Part shown: piece by piece, positions 26,330 to 38,700 of the stretch
How positions within the stretch are numbered: position 1 is the first letter of the stretch
How the letters are laid out: each line of letters starts with the position of its first letter
Source of the DNA: Caprella mutica
Lineage: Eukaryota; Arthropoda; Malacostraca; Amphipoda; Caprellidae
DNA: 64,000 bases
Direction: 5' to 3'
Assembly (NCBI GenBank): GCA_947561585.1
Contig: CANNZV010000505.1
Coordinates: 62,001 to 126,000 of the forward strand
The notes under the pieces: generated by a model
Seen by the model: only the letters and a program-made list of their open reading frames with translations
Told to the model about the DNA's origin: nothing
Database searches by the model: none
Made by a program: the position numbers and the translations under genes

Positions 26330-26689
26330 CTGATGGTATATGACATTTTTTTTAATCCTACTAAAGCAGGTAATTTTTGCATAGGTCAATTATCCAAGAA
26401 TATAATTATATAAACTTCGAATTATCTATCAGGTAGGACTCAAGTTCTGAAAGATTAATTATCTTTACGTGGTTCCAATCGATAAAAGACCAATTAAGTC
26501 TTAATTATAAATCGAAATCGGTTTGTTATTCTGAACTATAAAATATTTAAAATAATGAAAGGAGAGATTTCTCTAAATATGAGTTTATACCTCTAAAATA
26601 TACCGACCACCGTTTATATGTAGAACATACCTACATTTATAAGCCATCATCAATTGAATTTAAACATTAGATTTAAGTTTTATATTTCA

Positions 26690-26887
26690 GTTGAATCTAG
26701 TCGAATAGAAAGCAAATTAGTGAGAGCAATCTATCAAAATCAGGCGGCGATATGCAGTGTTTTATCGCACAAAGCGTGCTCTACGATTACACGCAGTAGC
26801 GACGGCTTAGTAGCAACGCTCCAAAATCACAGGATTGATGAACTTCTATCAGCATTTTATTCGCACTATCATAATCAGCGAAATTGA
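26690..26887 (+). other. possible short exon, weak
   Basis: TTTTATATTTCAG, a good acceptor, precedes an open frame ending at 26887 whose composition (CGCAGTAGCGACGGCTTAG) is less AT-rich than its surroundings. The translation includes SHKACSTITRSSDGLVATLQ, which I do not recognise. No upstream exon found. Confidence 0.15.
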
Positions 26888-27709
26888 ATGCCTTTGTTGA
26901 AATAGAGGCCATAAGTATTGATTAGCAATATAACAGGGGTTATTTAATATATAAATAATTTGTATGAGATAATTAAAATGTATCCTTTATTCTATAGAGT
27001 ACAGTTTTTACTATATAATATTAATAGGCATATTTATTTATAACAAAAATTATATTATATCTCAATAAAATATCAAAATTCATTCTTAAAATAAATTAAA
27101 GTGTAATAAAAAAACAAATTTTAATATAATATATATTTGAAAAAAATGCACTAATACATAAGCAAATATATAACTTTGATAGCAGTTTGAGATTCAGGTT
27201 TGTAACATGAAAATTAATGAGAGAAAATAGGAGAGATACTTGGTATAGGAAAATAAATGTACATTTATAATATTTAGTAAATTAAAAAGTAGCTACATAA
27301 TAAATTTTTAATTTAAGTAAAATTAGTTTGTAAAAAGTAAATTTTATTTGTGTAAAGCATGGACCAATACTGATGATGAACAGAAAATAATTCGTAGTGC
27401 TAGATTATTTTCTGTATATATTTAGCGACATACAACTACATTTTATATCATACGAATATATATGACAGAAGAATTGTTAAATACTATATCAAAAATCGGT
27501 GTAATGAAGAGAAGTCGAGTGAAGATGGTTACATGGTAGTAAAAAGCATTCAATATTTACTACATTAGGGAGGCAGGTTCTCTTTGATTACACGCAATAA
27601 AATGAAGCAATACTAAGGCACCAACAACTAAGGCAAAACTGGGCAGATGGGCCCTTTCTTGGTCAAATAGCGTTGATCAATCTCTATTTACTGCTTTAAA
27701 AAGTATACA

Positions 27710-27960
27710 TTTGATAGGAAGTTTAACGTCTGCTGCGGAACCGAAGGCCATATCGCTGACGTCAGAAGGAAATTGAATACAAGGGACTGGAAGAAGCAGT
27801 CAGAAAGGAAAGTGGCTCCATGAACAAAGGCACTTACCACCAGTCATTGTCAATGCTCATGGATGCAGAATAGTTACTTCGTGAATGCAGTCACTTACCA
27901 AGGAATGTGAAGAAAAGAGACACAAGCACCGGTAGCTGTAGTCACAGATGGAAGAGGAAA
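27710..27960. repeat. dispersed repeat family, longest copy
   Basis: GAACCGAAGGCCATATCG, GGGACTGGAAGAAGC and AATGCTCATGGATGCA recur in order at 44545-44710 (spartin intron 5) and partially at 11700-11890 and 14270-14345. The nature of the element is unknown; its ends were not defined. Confidence 0.6.
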
Positions 27961-28252
27961 ATGAAGAGGCGATAGTAAATGAGGACTAAGAACCTACCTA
28001 ACACAAAATCTAAGACCTTGTAGTTTAAGACCCTAGCGCTGTCCTCTAAAACTGCAAGTTGCTAGCGTTAAGAAATGAATAACATGGTTGAAAGTAAAGT
28101 AATTACAAATATACGAAACTTAACAACTATATTGTGAGCTTAACATTATTTCGCGACTTAAAACTATCTAAAAATTAGTAGCTATAAGCTAATTTTCTAT
28201 AAGTTAATTAGCTATAGCTTCCCAATAAATGTTTCTATATCACTACCCAAAG

Positions 28253-28345
28253 TAATTATGATGGGCCATAGAAGAGACGAGTTATGGTGGGGCCATAGAA
28301 GATACGAGTTATGGTGGGGCCATAGAAGATACGAGTTATGGTGGG
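28253..28345. repeat. 27-bp tandem, about 3.4 copies
   Basis: Units of GAGTTATGGTGGGGCCATAG plus AAGATAC. The unit equals the joined arms of the short dispersed hairpin family seen at 4084 and 21153, so the tandem appears to have grown from one such hairpin. Confidence 0.8.
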
Positions 28346-28784
28346 GCAATAGAAGAGTGAGCTAGTTTCACCATTCAGTCTCTGATATATTATTAATAAA
28401 ACTACAAGATTCATAACTTCGTATGACCACATTATATATACCAATACTTTCAATCATTCTAATTTAGTTACGTTAATCATGTAATTATCTACATTTAACT
28501 AATTACCAAGTTTCCTATGTTAAAAAACTAACTAGCTACCAAGTGGTGAGCCAGTGGCCAAAATTATATCGCTTCTTGCAGGACGGTTAATTCTCTATTT
28601 TAGGGTCATTTAACTGGCAATTTCAATGGAGTAACTTGAAACAAAATAAGATTTTCAGCGTCCCGCAATGACTGAAACAATACCTCTCTAGAGTAGTTTA
28701 TCATAACTCTATGCTAGCTACCTAGTTTCCAATTCCTATTCTAAAGACCATTAAAATAATGGTTAAATAAATATAGTTTATTCA

Positions 28785-28830
28785 TATGATCGAAAATGTG
28801 GAACAGTCCGATAACTCGGAACTTACACTA
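28785..28830. mobile_element. family-1 MITE, right half only
   Basis: GATCGAAAATGTGGAACAGT, then CCGATAACTCGGAACTTACAC, matches the right arm of the 22629 element. The left half is missing. Confidence 0.65.
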
Positions 28831-29246
28831 ACGATCGAAATAAATAGAGCTACTGAGAATTCTTTACATTTCGGTTAAATTTTGCACAATGAGAGTATTA
28901 GATTTATATTAACTGCTTCTTAAAAACAATAACAATTTATGTAGTTACCACAATGATTTCTTAAGAATAAATTTGTGTTACTTTATCCATTATAGCTAAT
29001 TGATATTCATATGTCCATTATACTTTATATGCATTTATACATTATACTTCATATTCATGTGATTTAACCATTATATTTTGTATTCACGTATCCATTATAT
29101 TTTTCTATATATTTTATAATCACTTTTCCATTATACAAAGTAGACATAGCACACATACATTCATTTATCATGAAAATCATTTACATTCACTGGCCTAAAC
29201 ATATAATTTGGAAAAATTCATCAACTTGAAACATGTTTCAGCAAGA

Positions 29247-29697
29247 TTAAACATGTTCTAAATAGTTTAAACATGTTCTAAATAGTTTAAACATGTTCTA
29301 AATAGTTTAAACATGTTCTAAATAGTTTAAACATGTTCTAAATAGTTTAAACATGTTCTAAATAGTTTAAACATGTTCTAAATAGTTTAAACATGTTCTA
29401 AATAGTTTAAACATGTTCTAAATAGTTTAAACATGTTCTAAATAGTTTAAACATGTTCTAAATAGTTTAAACATGTTCTAAATAGTTTAAACATGTTCTA
29501 AATAGTTTAAACATGTTCTAAATAGTTTAAACATGTTCTAAATAGTTTAAACATGTTCTAAATAGTTTAAACATGTTCTAAATAGTTTAAACATGTTCTA
29601 AATAGTTTAAACATGTTCTAAATAGTTTAAACATGTTCTAAATAGTTTAAACATGTTCTAAATAGTTTAAACATGTTCTAAATAGTTTAAACATGTT
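29247..29697. repeat. perfect 20-bp array in the presumed spartin 3' untranslated region
   Basis: About 22.5 head-to-tail copies of TTAAACATGTTCTAAATAGT with no differences that I can see. Each unit has the palindrome AACATGTT. The array starts 70 bp beyond the spartin stop codon in the transcription direction, so it probably lies within the 3' untranslated region or right at the gene end. TGAAACATGTTTCA just beyond the array and a degenerate unit at about 52725 in a nucleobindin intron suggest a dispersed seed. Confidence 0.95.
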
Positions 29698-29767
29698 GTA
29701 ACCATACATGTTTACATCTCACAGTCTGGTGTAATTATCAACAGCACAGTGAGTTTGTCAACTCTTT

Positions 29768-32700
29768 TTATAACCCCTTCTTCTTCTTTGGAACCGCCCC
29801 CTCCTTTGCCTCCACCCCCTGCTCCACCACCTCCATGAGGGCATCCTCCCCCACCTCCATCCCCTCCACCACCGCACCACCAGATGCTCCTCCAGCAACT
29901 CTCTTGTTATCTTTGTGGTTGAGAACGAGAGCCTTGCCTGTGAATGCGAAAAAGATTTGATGAATTATATCATTTTAATATTAAACACCAATAGAAATTA
30001 TGGTAGCTATACTTAATTAATAATTTAATACCATAGTTATACGAGAGATTTCACAATCTAGCTACTTAATATGCCATTTTACAGTCATTTAAACATCTAA
30101 ATGATGATCAAAGATAGCATATCATCAATTAGCTATTATTATAAGAAACTAGATGGCAGGCACTCATAGAGCGCATACCTTGACCTTTAACCTGATCACT
30201 CCCAAAATTTAATAAACTAGTTCCTGGATATTGACCAATCGTACACCAAATTTCAGGCAATTTGATTAAACATTTTTCGAATTATGCGTGTGACAAGATG
30301 ATGAATATATAATAGCCACTTAAAATATAGTAGTAGTTTTCTTGATGATCTTGACGCTTCAGAAACTGCTATTTCGCGTCGTACTTCAATTTATGGTTCT
30401 TCAGTTGTTACTGCTATACTATCTCATTCAGTAATTGAGTTTGTTGCAGGTAGGCTATAAGGGGATCACGGTTAAAGTTTCCATCTTGTTGCTCAGCCAG
30501 CATAATTTTCATTATATTATCAGTGTCATCACCTCGTGTCTGTGGATATAACTGTAGTCTAACATCTTGAAGTGAGGGACATACTGCCAGTAGATGCTTG
30601 ACAGTTAGAGGAACGATGCAGTCTTCACAGTACTGTTGTTGTCTATTTTCCATCAGGTGTTGATGTGTTATTTTCGTATGTCCAATCCTGAGTCTAGCTA
30701 GTATGATGTCATATTTCCTGTTTTCGGTATTACTCGAATGCCATACGTTTGCGTTGTTCTTCAATTTACGCAACTTATTTCCTTGGGTTTCGCACCTTCG
30801 TTCGCTCCATTTTTCAGAGATTTTGCGCTTAATGATAGGGTACCAGTCCCTGCAGGGTATCTCTTCGTAATCGTTACAGATCAGTGCATCTTCTTCGGCA
30901 GCGGCACGTGCCATCTGATCCGCTCTCTCATTACCGGTAACTCCAACATGGGCTGGGCACCAACAGAATTTGTCTGACTTGCCCTTCCTTTCCAATTTAA
31001 TTAGCCAAGTTACTATCTTTTGAATCAGAGGATGTGCAGTGTTGTAATGTTCGACAACTTGGAGAACACTGAGAGAGTCACAGAAGAAAACAAAGCAACT
31101 TCTATTAACAGTATGGACAATTTGTAGACGTACTGTACTCCAAGTTCAGCAGTGAATATGGAGCTCTCTGCCATCAACTTCATTTTCCGTGTACCACGAG
31201 ATGTACCACGAAGACTAACAGCAGAGCATCCAACACCATCTTCACTCTTGGAACCATCAGTATAGATTGGAAATTGGTCACCATGACATTCGTTGGCATG
31301 CGAGTAGAATAATTGCTTCATCACGTAATCGCTACATGTATTTTTCTTTGTGTAATCAGCTGAAAGTTGTCACACAGGAACGGTTCCAAATGAAAATGGG
31401 AGGGTGGAGATATAAATGTTTAGATGTTCTGTTATATTTCTGATTCGATTAGATATTGGACTAATTACAGGTCGGGTTCCCTCTGTGAGTGACTGTACAA
31501 TATTATATGTTGCTGAAGTGGGTAGTTGCATCGTTCTTGCGTAATATTGCAGTGTCAGTTGCTCACGACGTAGTTCCAGTGGGGGTTCTCCACTATATGC
31601 ATACAGACTCAGCACAGGGGACGATCTGTAAGCCCCGATGCAGAGCCTGGTCGCTGTGTTGTGCACCGGATCAAGCAATTTCAGGACAGCTTGAGAGGCT
31701 GAGCTGTAGATGACAGATCCATAATCTAGCTTAGATTTTATTATTGCTCGATACAATCTCAGCATCGTGACAGCGTCCGATCCTCATGTTGTGTGGGAGA
31801 TGCACTTCAGCAGATCTAATCTTTTCTGGCACTCCTGCTTCAGGAGGATAATATGCTTCTTCCACGTTAATTTATAGTCAATTGTCATACCAAGGTATTT
31901 TATTGACTCTGTATACTTATAGTTAAAAAAATAAGAGACCGGTTTGTTATTTGAAGTTAATTATTTGTGACTTTGAAATAAAACAGTGTCATTGGATATT
32001 TCCCTTCAGCTCAAATGTTTGTGGTCTTAGAATGGTTGTTTGACAATAATATTTATTTTTTTGAGAGAGTTAATAAGACTTTCAAACTCTGTTACATGTA
32101 ATGCATTTGGTGGGGGTAATTAACCACCTACTGTTTTCTCTAGACTAGAAGTTTCTGTGGTTTACTTTATAGAAATAACGAGCTCTTGAGGATTCATGTA
32201 TCCAAACAGATTTCAAGTTTGATGTTTCTTTTCTGTGAGAAAGTAATTAGTTTAGTCGGAAATATAGGAGGAGTTATTTTTGAATTGGTCAGTTTCTATT
32301 AGTTGAGGGTAGGATTAGGGACAGCCTACAGGAGGGTTGAGAACCAATCGGAATTGGAGAAGTGAGATCAGCGGCATCTTACGTTTGGATTTGGGTGGAG
32401 TTTTAGATGAATCTGGGGAGTATATAAGCGGTGGATTGAGATTATGAAGGAGTCCTACTCTGTCTGTCGTCAATCTCTGCTTACGATAGAGTCTTAAGTG
32501 GTTTACCGGTCTGGATAAGACCTCGGCGGGGTGAAGTCTTCTCTCACCCCAGCCTTAGGTAACCATCGCAGGGCTTAGTCGATGAAGATCTCCGCTCGTC
32601 ATAGTGGTGGAGATAGGATCCTTAGCAAATGGTTGAATCTTGCCATTCAATAGATTCCGGCAGCAGAGGTTGTATTCTTTACGGCAGAGTCGAAGCCAAA

Positions 32701-35700
32701 CGAGACAAAATGAGAGAACCAAGAACCGAAGTCTGTTGCACAACAACTTCTGACGTTGCAGAACAACTTCTGGCGTGTCAGAACAATTTCTCATGTTGCA
32801 GAGCAGACATTCAATAAGCAGTAGGAGTCTGAAGCCAGAATCACCATCATCGTACCGAGATTTGCACGAGTTGTCGTCCACGTCAATTAACAAAGTTCCA
32901 GTGGAGGACTTCAGCCGTTCCCAATACACTAGTACAGTGGTTCCGAAGAGTTTCCAGCCGCATCAACTCCATTAGAAATTCAGTAACGCCCTCCGTATTT
33001 CCTCAGTGATTGTGTCAGTGTTTATTTGTGAAAAGTATACTCTCAACCTCCAATGATTGACCCATGTTGTAAGTTAAACTCCTCCATAGGTAGATATTTG
33101 ATTAATTGAATTAAATGTACGATGTATATGTAGGATTTACTATTTCTCGAACCTTTTGTCTGATCGATTACTTAATAAGAGTACACCTAATTTAAACTAT
33201 GACTGTGTTTTATTTAACCTTGTTATTTTGGTACGATATTCGATTTGATGCTATTTAATGAAGTGAATATATTGATGATTATTATTGACAAGTAACGTAA
33301 ACAGTAAATTAAACAAATTGATTATTCTTTCTAGGGAGAATCGTAACCCACGTAAATAAATGGCCGCTCGGCACTAATTAATAACCACGCTACCATGTGA
33401 AAGAAAGAACTTAACTGCTGAAAATATTGAATATGAATATTGGAAATAAAGAAATGCCTGCCCGGCAAGAAATAAGAAACAATCCTCCTCAGAGACCCCC
33501 GAACATACAACTCTCTGTTGGGGATTATTGCATAATTCAGGAACAATTTCAAAGGAGTTCGAAACTTTCTTCTTCTATGGAAATGGATGCAATTTGTCTT
33601 AGCGGCAGAGAACGAAAAGCCGTGGGTGTTTGCCCATCTACTGATCCTATTTATGGCACCTTGAAGCCTCCTCTCAAGTCCAGGGACATAGCCACCATTG
33701 CAGTAAATCAGCAGGTCATAGACATACAATGAGGCTTTCACATTAGAGGGTACACAATACAAAATACCATTTATTGCCAGGGAAAACAAAGTGCAGCTTA
33801 GCACTCCACCCTGGAGGACACCCTGTTCAAGAACATGGAGTACAGAGAGAGATTTTCCTATTTTTGTTTTAAAATAGCGATCAGACAGGTAGTTCTCGAT
33901 GTACATCGGCAGTTTTCCCCTCAGACCAGCACCATGCATAGCAAGAAGGATACCATGTCACCACGTAGTGTCGTAGGCTTTTTTTGTCAAAGGAGACGCA
34001 CAAGGTATGTTGTTTGCAATTCAATGAATCACTGATATCTGCTGTGAATCTGTTTAAAGCATCAACTGTACTATGCATTTTTCTAAATCCTTATTGATGC
34101 AACTTGATCTTATTCATTGACTCCAGAACCGTAGTTAGTCTATTATTAATTATCTTTTCCATAAGTTTACCAACACAGCTCGTCAATGAGATTGGTCTGT
34201 AGTTTTCTTCAAGCGTAGAGTCCTTTCCAGGTTTTGGAAAAGATAGCACGATGCTTGAGCGCCACTGTGACGGATAGGTTCCAGTATCAAATATTCTATT
34301 CATTATTGCAAGTAAGAATTTGAGGCATGTACTGTGAGACCTTTTAATCATAGAGTAGCTAATTTTGTCCTCTCCTACTGCTGAATTCCCACATGTCGAC
34401 AGCATCCGTCTAAGTTCAAGCATTGACAAAGGGCTATTATAGGAGAGTTCATCATGAGAAGCAAACCGGAGGGGTACCTCTGCAGTTCTCCGGCTTCTTT
34501 GGAACTCAGGCGAGTACGCCTCATAGCTATTTACTCGTTCATAATGAGATGCCATTAATTCGGCAACTTGTTCCTGGTCAGTAATGGGATTACTCCCACT
34601 GTTAAGACATGGCGGTTTATTGCTTTGATAGCAACCTCTAATCTTACGTACACATTTCCATATCTTTTTCATGGGAGTAAGGGCATTGAGACTATTGATG
34701 AAATTGCGCCATGATTTCTGTTTGGCTTCGAATTTAATTCTTTTAGCGATTGCTCTTGCTCTACAGTAAGCAATTTTGTCTACAATTAGGCCACTTCTTT
34801 GGTACTATCTGAGCTTCGATTTGCGGTCATTGTTGGCTGCAGAGCATTCATCAGTCCACCAGGGGACAGTTTTTGGCCGGATATTTCCCTTACTCATTGG
34901 AATAGAAATAGTTGCAGCTCTTATAATATGGGTATTGTAGATCTCTACTAGTGCTTCTATGCTATCTTCTTCGAGTAATCGTTCATAGTCTTCAATATGG
35001 GTCTCTCTGTGAAATAAATCCCAACTGGCATGGTGTTCCATGAATCTTATAGAATCTAGCTACATGGTTTTCAATCGCCAGCTCTTCAATAATTATAGGG
35101 TAATGATCACTGCCATAGAGATCATCCAAGACATACCAATTGAGTTCTGGGAGTATGTCTCCAGAGCACAGCGAGAGGTCCAGAGCAGAGAGTGAGCCAG
35201 TCTGGACATAGAAGTGTGTAGCACATCCTGTATTCAGAATGCTTAAGAGGAGGCCATAAGGGAAGCCTCAATTGTTCGGGACCTAGGGTTTTGTATAGTG
35301 CAGAGATTGTCCCATAAGGGGTGACGTGCATTAAAGTCTCCGCACAGTATTAGTGGAGATGGATGAGGGACATGAGATCATTTTGTTGGAGAATATCCTG
35401 TGGGGGTATGTAGATATTGCAGATTGTATATTGCCGAGATAGTCTGATTCTAAATGCGGCTTGAAGGTTAGTTTGAAGATTAATTTTCATATGAGGTAGC
35501 TACATCGTTACGGATTATTGCAGCTAATCCGTGACCAGGAGTTGGTACATTAAAATCACTATATATAGTATAGGCGCTAGGTGGCCGAAAAGTTCGGTTG
35601 CTGAGCAATGTTTCTTGCAAGACAGCTACAGCTGGATTTTGTGTTGCCAAAATAGTACAGAGGTCTTCGTATTTAGAAAAATATCCTTGGCAGTTCCACT

Positions 35701-38700
35701 GTAGTATTCTATAAGAGCATTGAGGCATAGTGTACAAAATTATCAGTAGAATTATCCAAAGAGATAGCACTACTTATCACTGCTGATCTCATCTTTATCT
35801 CTTCTTGATTTTCCTAGAGTATTTAGTAATTCATTTTCTTTTTCTTTATTAATAGTTTCTTATATCGGGGCGGAATTCCTTTTTTTCTTTACAAGTATTT
35901 TGTCCGGTGGTTCGGATACTTGCATCTCTTCTGGGTCTTCCCGATCATGAATTACGAGATTAAAGCTGTCGTCATGTTTTGGCTGCTTTACTGATTTTCT
36001 TGGTGTAGTCGAGTTTTGTGAGTCTGCTTGGTCTGTAGGTGAGGAGTCCCTCCTCTCAAGGGGTCGTTTTTGGGACCCCTTGGAATGTTTCACATGGTTG
36101 TTTGGAGTTTGCGAATTGTTGTTATTTACATCAGCTGGTTTTGGAGGATCTGTAGAAAGGTTATATTCATTTGGGCTCTAGCTTCGGCAAAGGTCAGGTG
36201 TTCTTTAGTTTTCAGAGTCAAAAGTTCTTTTTCAAATAGGTATTTTGGGCAGGTTTTTGATGTAACACTGTGTGGTTCTTTGCAGTGTATACAATTTATG
36301 GGAAGTGTGCCTCTCCTTCAGTCCTGTTCGGATGGTTATTCTGTCCGGTGGAGTTGGCGTGTTGAAAGTTAATATTAATGTTGATGTTGGATCAGGGTTT
36401 GCTGACTTAAGGTTCCTGATGATTCGTCGGCATTGGATAACACAGTGTTCAGATAAACCCTCTGTAATGTCCTGGTCCGAGTAATCCTTTAAAAGAGCAC
36501 ACGTCAGGACTCCTTGCGACTGATTGTAGAATTCATGAGCAGTCACAGTGACTGGCTCAGACATTAATTCTTTCATTTCTACCAGTAGTTTTCCTTGTTC
36601 TTCAGACCTCACTTGTACAGTCCATGTTTTATTGTGATAATCCTCAGATATTCTTTCACATTGTCCGATGAGGTTTTTAATTGTTTTATCAACTTTGATT
36701 GATTGATTGAATTATAGTGCTCATGACGCTTTTGGCAAGTTCCATCTTGCGTCGATATCTGCTAGTAGGGAGTTGCAGGTACTATATAATCTCATCAATC
36801 ATCCTTATTTCCGTCAAATAGTCTATCAATTTTTCAGAGTTATACAGTTCACTTGTTTTCTCATAAAGAATCAGTCTGAGTGTGGCGTCGGGATCAAGCT
36901 CTGCACTTGCCGGGTAATAACTTAGTTTCACATCAGAGAAATGACCAGGCAGTCTTCACAGTACGTTACTGGTCCCTGTTCCATAAGGTACTGGTGAGTT
37001 GCCTTGGTGTGGCCAATACGCAGTCTAGTTAGGATAATGGAATGTTTCCGGTTGTCAATCTGGCTAGACTCCCAGCGAACCACAGAGTCCTTTAGCTTCC
37101 TCAGCTTGTTCATTTAAGTCTGTAGCCACTCCTCTCTCCATTTCTCTCTAATTTTTCGCCGTATCACAGGATACCAGTCCCTGTAAGGAGTTTTTTATTA
37201 TTTATCATAGTGTCAGATCTAGAAATCTCCGTAGCAATCTGGTCAGCTCGTTCATTTCCGGGGATGCCAATATGTGCTGGACACCAACAAAATTTAACGT
37301 GTTTCCCTTTGTGATGGAGTCTGATAAGCCAGACTACAATCTTGCTTATGAGAGGATGGGTCGAATCATAGTGATCGACTACTTGTATGGCACTACGTGA
37401 ATCACTAAATATCACAAAGGATTCTCTGTGTGTACTATTAATAATTCGAAGGCCATTCAAGATTCCACAGAGCTCCGCTATGAATATAGTGCTTTCTGTC
37501 ATCAGATTCATTTCCTTACTACCAGCGATACTCACAGCAGAGCATCCCACACCAACTTCGTTCTTTGCACCATCTGTAAATATATGTACCTGATCTCTAT
37601 GAAACTGGTCAACATGTTCATTGAAGTAGGCTTTCATGACTTGATCACTACACGAGTCCTTTTTCAGATACATGTAGCTCTCACACCTGATGTCTGGCAC
37701 CAACTGCCACGTAGGAGTTTCCACAAAGGAGAAAGGCAAGGTAGCTATATTGATATTGAGACTCTCGCATGCATCCTTAATACGACATGCAGTGGTGCTC
37801 CCACTATTAGGGTTTGTAATGATATCCTGAGTCCCGTTAACGCTGTTAGCTTTTATTTCATTAGTAGACTTTATCATAGTTTCCATTTGTACCCTATAAA
37901 TAAGGGGGGGTTTATTAATGGGGTCACCTTCCCCAGCTATTCTCTTCATAGCTGAGCCATATCAGTTTCCAGTCATATTCAGGGGTCCGTCCACACCATC
38001 TCTTAGTCTGGAGCCTCAGGTAGAGCCAATCTAGCATGATTGAATCTGCCTGAAGGTCGAGACACCCAGCTAGCATAGCCTCTACCATCATTGGCCCTCA
38101 CAAGCCCCCTCACCACGGCAAGGTGGATGGCTCGAGAGGGTTTATCAACTTTAAACATATTTAACTTAGCTATATTAGATTCACCAGTTGATTTTATTGG
38201 GTAGAATCTAGTTGATTTTATTGGGTAGAATCTAGTTGATTTTATTGGGTAGAATCTAGTAAATTTCTTTGGTCCAAACGTATCAAGGTTCATCATATTA
38301 TGGGTTTCTTTCGGTCTTGCAGTTCTAATATTCTGCGGTCTGTTCACTCTCTGAACACGTGTATCGGATTTTGATGCACGAGATAGGTTAGAAGATTGGG
38401 GCTCTGCTAGGCCACTGGGGTTTTTGGATATATTCATAGAGTAGTCCATATCAGAGTCCAAATCTTGATCGGTGCCAGTCGTTTTCTGAGCAGGGATGGC
38501 CTGGTCTCCACCAATCCCTGGATCAGCTCGTTGATAACGGACAGTCTCCTCCTGATCTGAGAGAGACCGACCGGGCGCGACACTCCCACTGTTATGCGCA
38601 GCAGGAGTCCCGTTAACGCCGTTAGGGTTTATTCCTTTAGTGGACTTTATCATAGTTTCTATTTGTACCCTATAGATAGGGGGGGTTTATTAATGGGGTC

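Larger units (their letters stand above)
25100..29240. other. mostly gene-free stretch downstream of spartin
   Basis: Contains the decayed GGTCAGTGG repeat field, a MITE (26156-26329), a dispersed repeat (27710-27960), a 27-bp tandem (28253-28345), half a MITE (28785-28830) and one weak exon candidate (26690-26887). TAGCTA words begin to be frequent from about 27290. The distal spartin 3' untranslated region may lie in 28700-29240. Confidence 0.45.
35860..38653 (-). pseudogene. LINE element A ORF1 (gag-like), split by element B
   Basis: The first part runs 38653-38153 (MIKSTKGINPNGVNGTPAAH) and includes three tandem RFYPIKST octamers encoded by a 24-bp repeat at 38187-38258. It stops being LINE ORF1 at VDK, where element B enters. 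The second part resumes at 36684 (VDKTIKNLIGQCERISEDYH) and, after a frameshift near 36230, ends with KKRNSAPI at 35860. I cannot read a clear CCHC zinc knuckle. The join of the two parts through the duplicated target is what shows that they were one gene. Confidence 0.8.

Noticed and set aside
32555..32975. Open frames inside the solo LTR as host genes
   Set aside because: They lie fully within an element defined by its ends and target duplication, overlap each other on both strands and show no domain.
31934..33497. 7-bp repeat AGAGACC at both sides as the target duplication of the insertion
   Set aside because: Using it leaves the LINE out of frame with extra codons. The ACTC duplication with TG...CA ends restores the LINE frame exactly, so AGAGACC is chance.
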